From Limnobaculum eriocheiris (GTDB lineage Bacteria; Pseudomonadota; Gammaproteobacteria; Enterobacterales; Enterobacteriaceae), in the NCBI RefSeq assembly GCF_021010575.1, contig NZ_JAJNAG010000008.1, positions 48,059-112,058 of the forward strand: 64,000 nt of DNA, given 5' to 3'. Below the pieces are notes generated by a model. That model did not search any database and was not told the origin of the DNA. It saw only the letters and a program-made list of their open reading frames with translations. Shown in pieces: positions 59,778-64,000 of this stretch (its first letter is position 1; each line of letters begins with the position of its first letter). Position numbers and translations under genes: made by a program.

Positions 59778-61106
59778 ATGCATCACCATGATGTTACAGA
59801 GCGCTCATTGTTTTCTTTGAGCTGGCCAATATTCATCGATCTGTTTTTACACTTTTCGACGCTGCTGATTAATACTTATATGGTCAGCCAGGTCTCTACC
59901 GCCTATCTTGCTGCAATGGGGCCCGGTAATCTGGTTTTCGATATGTGTATTACCATATTTAGCTTTATCAGCGTTGGATGTAGCGTTGTTATTGCTCAGT
60001 ATTTGGGTGCCCGCCATACGGATATGGCAAAGAAAGCCATTCATATTTCTATTGCGTTTAACTTTGTTCTGGGGCTGTTCTGCGCGGCTGCCATTTTCTT
60101 CTTTGGTTATAAAGCGCTGAATATCATGAACATGCCGGAGCATCTGATGACAGATGGCTTCAACTATTTGCATATTCTGGGTATTTGTCTGATCCCTGAA
60201 GCGGTTTCGTTGATTCTGGCTGCTTGTTTGCGGGTTTATGGCAAATCTAAAGCCGCCATGTATGTCACCCTGATTGTAAATATCATTACCATTATCGGTA
60301 ATATTCTGGCGCTGTATGTTTTCGATGCCGGCCTGGTGGGCGTCGCCTGGTCAACGGTATTTGGTCGTGTTATCTGTATTATTCTGCTGGCCTGTTTATT
60401 GAATTACGGCTTACGCATTCGCTTTGAAATGAAACTATTTTTCCACTGGTCTAAAGATCAACTGGGAAAAATCCTGCGCATTGGCTTACCGGCTGCCGGT
60501 GAGAATATAGTGTGGATCCTGCAATATATGACCGCCAATGCCTTTATCGGTCTGATGGGGGAAACCTCTCTGGCGGCGCAGACCCTCTATTTCCAGATAG
60601 CGCTATTCGTTATGCTGTTTGGTATTTCCGTTAGTATCGGTAATGAGATTTTTGTCGGACATCTGGTGGGCGCTAAGCGTTTCGAAGATGCCTATCGCCA
60701 GACGTTCCGCAGCCTGAAGCTGGGTGTTAGCGTTACTATTCTGGTGGTAATCGGCTTCTGGCTGGCAGATGTGCATATTCTGCACTTCCTGTCGAAAGAT
60801 GATGGAATTAATAAGCTGCTGTTACCGCTATTTTTACTTTCAGTATTTCTTGAGCCGGGCAGAACCTTCAATATCGTCATGGTGAACGCCTTACGGGCCT
60901 CCGGCGATGCTACCTTTCCGCTGTATACCGCTATCTTCTTTATGTGGTGTGTATCAATACCGGTAGGCTACTTCCTCGGTATTACTATGGAAATGGGTCT
61001 GGTGGGGATCTGGATCGGCTTTATGTGTGATGAGTGGCTGCGCGGCCTGACAAACACCTGGCGCTGGAAATCAAGAAAGTGGCAGGCAAAACGACTCAAC
61101 ATTTAG
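59778..61106 (+). CDS. MATE-family efflux transporter
   Basis: This 442-residue inner-membrane protein has 12 predicted membrane segments in two homologous halves, as MATE exporters do, and family features such as PIFIDLFLHFSTLLINTYMVS at the start and RIGLPAAGENIVWILQYMTAN at the start of the second half. MATE proteins exchange cationic compounds or drugs for Na+ or H+. The substrate cannot be read from the sequence. It looks closest to the YeeO/EmmdR branch, but I am not sure. Confidence 0.85.
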   Translation: MHHHDVTERSLFSLSWPIFIDLFLHFSTLLINTYMVSQVSTAYLAAMGPGNLVFDMCITIFSFISVGCSVVIAQYLGARHTDMAKKAIHISIAFNFVLGLFCAAAIFFFGYKALNIMNMPEHLMTDGFNYLHILGICLIPEAVSLILAACLRVYGKSKAAMYVTLIVNIITIIGNILALYVFDAGLVGVAWSTVFGRVICIILLACLLNYGLRIRFEMKLFFHWSKDQLGKILRIGLPAAGENIVWILQYMTANAFIGLMGETSLAAQTLYFQIALFVMLFGISVSIGNEIFVGHLVGAKRFEDAYRQTFRSLKLGVSVTILVVIGFWLADVHILHFLSKDDGINKLLLPLFLLSVFLEPGRTFNIVMVNALRASGDATFPLYTAIFFMWCVSIPVGYFLGITMEMGLVGIWIGFMCDEWLRGLTNTWRWKSRKWQAKRLNI

Positions 61107-61122
61107 TCGGTGGTTTCTGAGA

Positions 61123-61155
61123 CGGGCTTACTCTATTAATTTAGTATTAAGCCCG
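61123..61155 (+). terminator. Hairpin after the MATE gene
   Basis: CGGGCTTA and TAAGCCCG form an 8-bp perfect stem with a 17-base AT-rich loop, 16 bp after the stop, followed by ATATTCTTATC. Probable terminator with a weak T-tail. Confidence 0.55.
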
Positions 61156-61364
61156 ATATTCTTATCATATCAACAACGCTTTTATTTATTTCCTAAAATA
61201 AGCGCTGCACTTAACTTTTCCTGCGATATTCGGCAACATTGCTCATCTTCTCTCAGTTTTACGTATTACAAGCGTAAAAATTTCGTAAAACTGATTTAGT
61301 TCTATTGAACAATTTCCTCTAAATGCAATGATTGCTATATATTCACTCGCGCAGGAATATCAAC

Positions 61365-61691
61365 ATGCTTAAGAAGACACTGTTTATTTTATTATTAGCG
61401 GCATCGTTCTGCGCATCGGCAGGGCCGAGGGATCATCGGGGCTATCGCGGTTATAACAGTTATCCGGAACATTATAATTACAACCGATATAAGCAATATC
61501 GTGCTCCATCCCACTATAACTACAAACGCTATTATAATCACCGCTATAACTATCGATATAATCCCGGTATCAGCTTTCAATATCGCTATAACCAGAATAA
61601 CTATCGCCCGACGTATAAAGGTAATTATCGACCGGCTAACCGACCTGACGTATACCACCATCGCGGTGGACAGCCATCCCATTTCCGTTAG
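61365..61691 (+). CDS. Small secreted Tyr/Arg/Asn-rich protein
   Basis: I start at ATG 61365 (MLKKTLFILLLAASFCASAG), which gives a clear signal peptide cleaved near residue 19. The mature part of about 89 residues is low-complexity, with repeated YNY/YKR/YRY tripeptides (HYNYNRYKQY, HYNYKRYYNHRYNYRYN) and is strongly basic and aromatic. It may bind polysaccharide, nucleic acid or membranes, but no family is recognised. The DNA repeats that encode it make neighbouring frames look open too; the signal peptide and the terminator support this one. Confidence 0.7.
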   Translation: MLKKTLFILLLAASFCASAGPRDHRGYRGYNSYPEHYNYNRYKQYRAPSHYNYKRYYNHRYNYRYNPGISFQYRYNQNNYRPTYKGNYRPANRPDVYHHRGGQPSHFR

Positions 61692-61708
61692 TTCTGTTAC
61701 ATGTAAAA

Positions 61709-61738
61709 AGCCTGAATACACCTTCAGGCTCTTTGTTT
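61709..61738 (+). terminator. Terminator after the Tyr-rich secreted protein gene
   Basis: AGCCTGAA and TTCAGGCT form an 8-bp stem with a six-base loop followed by CTTTGTTT, 18 bp after the stop. Confidence 0.75.
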
Positions 61739-61844
61739 ATTAGCCTGCTTCACAAATCCAATATTCTTGTTCCTTCGTAATAGATTTCCGTTATTCTTTT
61801 GCCATAATTTTATTACTGACCGCATAAACAGACAGGATTGTATT

Positions 61845-62237
61845 ATGGTTAAATTCGGGTACACCATTGTCTATGTCGACGATGTTGAGAAAACGCTTCA
61901 CTTCTTTAATGAAGCCTTCAATATGAAAACCCGGTTTCTGCACGATACCGGAGCTTATGGCGAGCTGGATACCGGTGAGACCGTTCTGGCATTTGCTTCT
62001 CATGAGTTAGGCCACGGTCATTTTCCTGATGGCTACATACAGGCCGGTAGTTCAGAAAAACCACTGGGAATTGAAATTGCTCTGGTAACCCAAGACGTTC
62101 AAACCACCCACAATGCCGCCATTGTTTATGGTTCTACCGAGCTAAAAGCACCAACGGTGATGCCCTGGGGACAAACGGTCTCTTATGTCAGAGCACCGTC
62201 CGGAATTCTGCTGGAATTATGCAGCCCAATGTCCTGA
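61845..62237 (+). CDS. VOC-fold (glyoxalase/bleomycin-resistance superfamily) protein
   Basis: I start at ATG 61845 (MVKFGYTIVYVDDVEKTLHFF), the usual first strand of a VOC domain; the frame is open 26 codons further. The 130-residue protein has the second-half features (LGIEIALVTQDVQTTHNAAI, PWGQTVSYVRAPSGILLELCSP) including the Glu that ends the metal-binding set. It may be a lyase, dioxygenase or ligand-binding protein; the substrate is not evident. Confidence 0.85.
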   Translation: MVKFGYTIVYVDDVEKTLHFFNEAFNMKTRFLHDTGAYGELDTGETVLAFASHELGHGHFPDGYIQAGSSEKPLGIEIALVTQDVQTTHNAAIVYGSTELKAPTVMPWGQTVSYVRAPSGILLELCSPMS

Positions 62238-62384
62238 CCGATGGCGGCAAACTTGCCGCCTGTCATCCATTCTGATGATGCATTTCTTCGCCCGGTTAAG
62301 CAGACAGATAAGATAATAATGGCATCCATTTTCATTCTGAGTTAAACCTATACTATCCCTGATTCTGCTGGCTAAGGATATATT

Positions 62385-63032
62385 ATGAAACTCTATGTCT
62401 ATGACCATTGCCCGTTCTGCGTAAAAGCGCGCATGATATTTGGCATCAAAAAGATCCCTTTTGAGCTGGTCACTCTGTTGAATGATGATGAAGAGACCCC
62501 CATCCGTATGATTGGCCAGAAAATGGCGCCAATTCTGGAAAAAAACGATGGTAGTTACATGCCTGAAAGCATGGATATCGTCCACTATGTGGATGAAACT
62601 TTTGGTTCGCTGGCTTTAACCGGCAAGACTAATCCGGCCATTGCCGACTGGTTGAAGCTGGTTTCTCCTTATCTCAATAAGCTATTAATTCCTCGTTATG
62701 CTCAGGCTGATTTCTGTGAATTCAGAACGCCATCCGCCCGCCAATATTTTAGCCGTAAAAAAGAGGCCATGATTGGTAACTTCGCTGAAGCACTGGCACA
62801 AACTCCGGAACTGATTAAACAGCTTGAACAAGACCTTGCTCAACTGGAAAAACTGATTCAATCACCGGCAGCCTGTAACGGAGAACTCTCCGTAGATGAC
62901 ATTCACCTGTTTCCGGCAATCAGGGGAATATCCATTGTGAAGGGCGTAAAATATCCCCCTAAAACCGATGCCTATCGTAAAGAGATGTCGAAAATATCTG
63001 GCGTAAACCTGCTTGATAGTATTGCTCAGTAA
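62385..63032 (+). CDS. grxB: Glutaredoxin 2
   Basis: GrxB is an atypical, GST-fold glutaredoxin that reduces mixed disulfides with glutathione. The 215-residue product has the same length as E. coli GrxB. The active site is CPFC at residues 9-12 (E. coli CPYC), followed by the shared KARMIFG and the PESMDIVHYVDE glutathione-binding segment. A terminator follows. Confidence 0.95.
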   Translation: MKLYVYDHCPFCVKARMIFGIKKIPFELVTLLNDDEETPIRMIGQKMAPILEKNDGSYMPESMDIVHYVDETFGSLALTGKTNPAIADWLKLVSPYLNKLLIPRYAQADFCEFRTPSARQYFSRKKEAMIGNFAEALAQTPELIKQLEQDLAQLEKLIQSPAACNGELSVDDIHLFPAIRGISIVKGVKYPPKTDAYRKEMSKISGVNLLDSIAQ

Positions 63033-63049
63033 TTTTGCTTTTAAAAATA

Positions 63050-63084
63050 GCATCCGGCGTTTATCACTTTGCCGGATGCTTTAT
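63050..63084 (+). terminator. Intrinsic terminator of grxB
   Basis: GCATCCGGC and GCCGGATGC form a 9-bp perfect stem with a 12-base loop followed by TTTATC, 18 bp after the stop. Confidence 0.75.
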
Positions 63085-63203
63085 CCTGTCTGCCATAAAC
63101 ATCATTTTTATTATTCAAGTTTTTTGAATATTTGAGTGATTTTTTTCCGCTTTTTATCTTTGTGGTATCAACTAAACTGTTTAAAACGTTAAGGAGGTTT
63201 CAC

Positions 63204-63881
63204 ATGATTTATTTACGTAAGGCTGATGTTCGCGGCCATGCTAACCATGGCTGGCTTGATAGCTGGCACAGTTTCTCTTTCGCTGATTACTACGATCCTA
63301 ACTTTATGGGGTTTTCTGCATTACGCGTGATCAATGAAGACCGCGTTGAACCGGGCCAGGGGTTCCCTACCCATCCACATAAAGATATGGAAATACTCTC
63401 TTATGTTCTGGAAGGTACTATTGAACATCAGGACAGTATGGGAAATAAAGAACGTGTTCCCGCCGGTGATTTTCAGATTATGAGTGCGGGTACTGGCGTT
63501 CGTCACTCGGAATACAACCCGAGTAGTAGCGAGCCCCTGCACTTCTATCAGATCTGGATTATTCCCGATCGTAAGGACATTACGCCACGTTATGAGCAAA
63601 AAACCTTTACTGAGAAACATGCTCGTCAGTTGGTACTGTCGCCGGATGCCCGTGATGGTTCCCTGAAGGTTTATCAGGATATGGAACTATGGCGCTGGAC
63701 GCTGGATGCCAAAGAGAAAGCTGAATTCAGTATTAAAGAAGGACGCCGTATCTGGGTACAGGTGGTAAAAGGTGAAGTGGAAATAAATGGTGTCCAGGCC
63801 TCAGACAGTGATGGTATTGCCCTGTGGGATGAATCAACCATGAACATCACCGTTCATAGCGATAGTGAAATTTGGTCGTGA
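63204..63881 (+). CDS. Pirin-family protein (YhhW type)
   Basis: I start at ATG 63204 (MIYLRKADVRGHANHGWLDSWHSFSFADYYDP), preceded by a strong AAGGAGG; upstream codons lack family similarity. The 225-residue bicupin has the metal-binding set of the N-terminal cupin (PTHPHKDMEILSYVLEG and RHSEYNP). E. coli YhhW has quercetin 2,3-dioxygenase activity in vitro; the physiological substrate is unknown. Confidence 0.92.
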   Translation: MIYLRKADVRGHANHGWLDSWHSFSFADYYDPNFMGFSALRVINEDRVEPGQGFPTHPHKDMEILSYVLEGTIEHQDSMGNKERVPAGDFQIMSAGTGVRHSEYNPSSSEPLHFYQIWIIPDRKDITPRYEQKTFTEKHARQLVLSPDARDGSLKVYQDMELWRWTLDAKEKAEFSIKEGRRIWVQVVKGEVEINGVQASDSDGIALWDESTMNITVHSDSEIWS

Positions 63882-63924
63882 CGCATATTTAGTGTTGTGG
63901 TATTCTTCGCCCTTTGGATGATTG

Positions 63925-64000
63925 ATGGCAAAGATTGATGTAGTTTGTCCCCGCTGTTCTGAAACGAGTGATGTGATCCGAAACGGTCATTCCACCTCCG
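63925..64000 (+). mobile_element. insA: IS1-type insertion sequence, start of insA (cut by the window)
   Basis: From ATG 63925 the frame reads MAKIDVVCPRCSETSDVIRNGHSTS, which corresponds to the zinc-finger N-terminus of IS1 InsA (CPxC, then VxRNGxST). Only 25 codons are inside the window, so InsB and the right end are unseen. The left terminal inverted repeat should lie between about 63885 and 63925, but I cannot place it. It follows the pirin gene by 43 bp. Confidence 0.75.

Noticed and set aside
46693-64000. Search for attR as a direct repeat of the ssrA 3' end
   Set aside because: Nothing longer than short chance matches such as GGAGCTGC was seen, so no attachment site is annotated.

Overview
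The window reads as chromosome of a gammaproteobacterium of the order Enterobacterales. Core proteins (RelA, BarA, LepA, RpoE, BamE, SmpB) and the tmRNA tag ANDENYALAA are close to Escherichia coli, but gene order differs enough to exclude E. coli, Salmonella or Klebsiella. A Budviciaceae-like organism (Limnobaculum, Budvicia, Pragia, Leminorella) is my guess from the mix of genes and is not proven here.

Bases 1-31998 are mostly conserved housekeeping DNA in short operons: eno-pyrG-mazG, relA-rlmD, divergent barA, pdxJ-recO-era, rnc-lepB-lepA, rpoE-rseABC, trmN6, srmB, grcA, ung, a tri-heme cytochrome c peroxidase, grpE, nadK, recN, bamE, rnfH-ratA and smpB. Several E. coli neighbours are missing from their usual places: mazEF (between relA and mazG), acpS (after pdxJ), nadB (beside rpoE). 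Regulatory sites stand out: a sigma-E promoter before rpoE, a sigma-32 promoter before grpE, two LexA boxes before recN, and consensus FNR boxes before grcA and the peroxidase.

Bases 32090-46186 hold an anaerobic L-carnitine module between smpB and ssrA, which are adjacent in E. coli. It has caiTABCD facing left, fixABCX-yaaU facing right, an aes-type esterase and the activator gene caiF. caiE is absent. CaiT exchanges carnitine for gamma-butyrobetaine, CaiB/C/D/A activate, dehydrate and reduce it, and FixABCX supplies electrons.

Bases 46328-57690 are the tmRNA gene followed by an integrated element: a P4-type tyrosine integrase translationally coupled to two unrecognised genes, then an XRE regulator and a type I restriction-modification operon with two intact HsdM-type methyltransferases, one HsdS and one HsdR. 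The end of the element carries what looks like a remnant of a P4-like satellite phage leader. No second copy of the ssrA 3' end was found, so the right boundary is unknown.

Bases 57691-64000 carry accessory or metabolic genes: a secreted protein of unknown function, meso-diaminopimelate dehydrogenase, a MATE transporter, a Tyr/Arg-rich secreted peptide, a VOC-fold protein, grxB, a pirin, and the first codons of an IS1-type insA at the window edge.

A non-coding repeat family is present: two divergent copies form a large inverted repeat between mazG and relA, and a third degenerate copy lies between fixX and yaaU.
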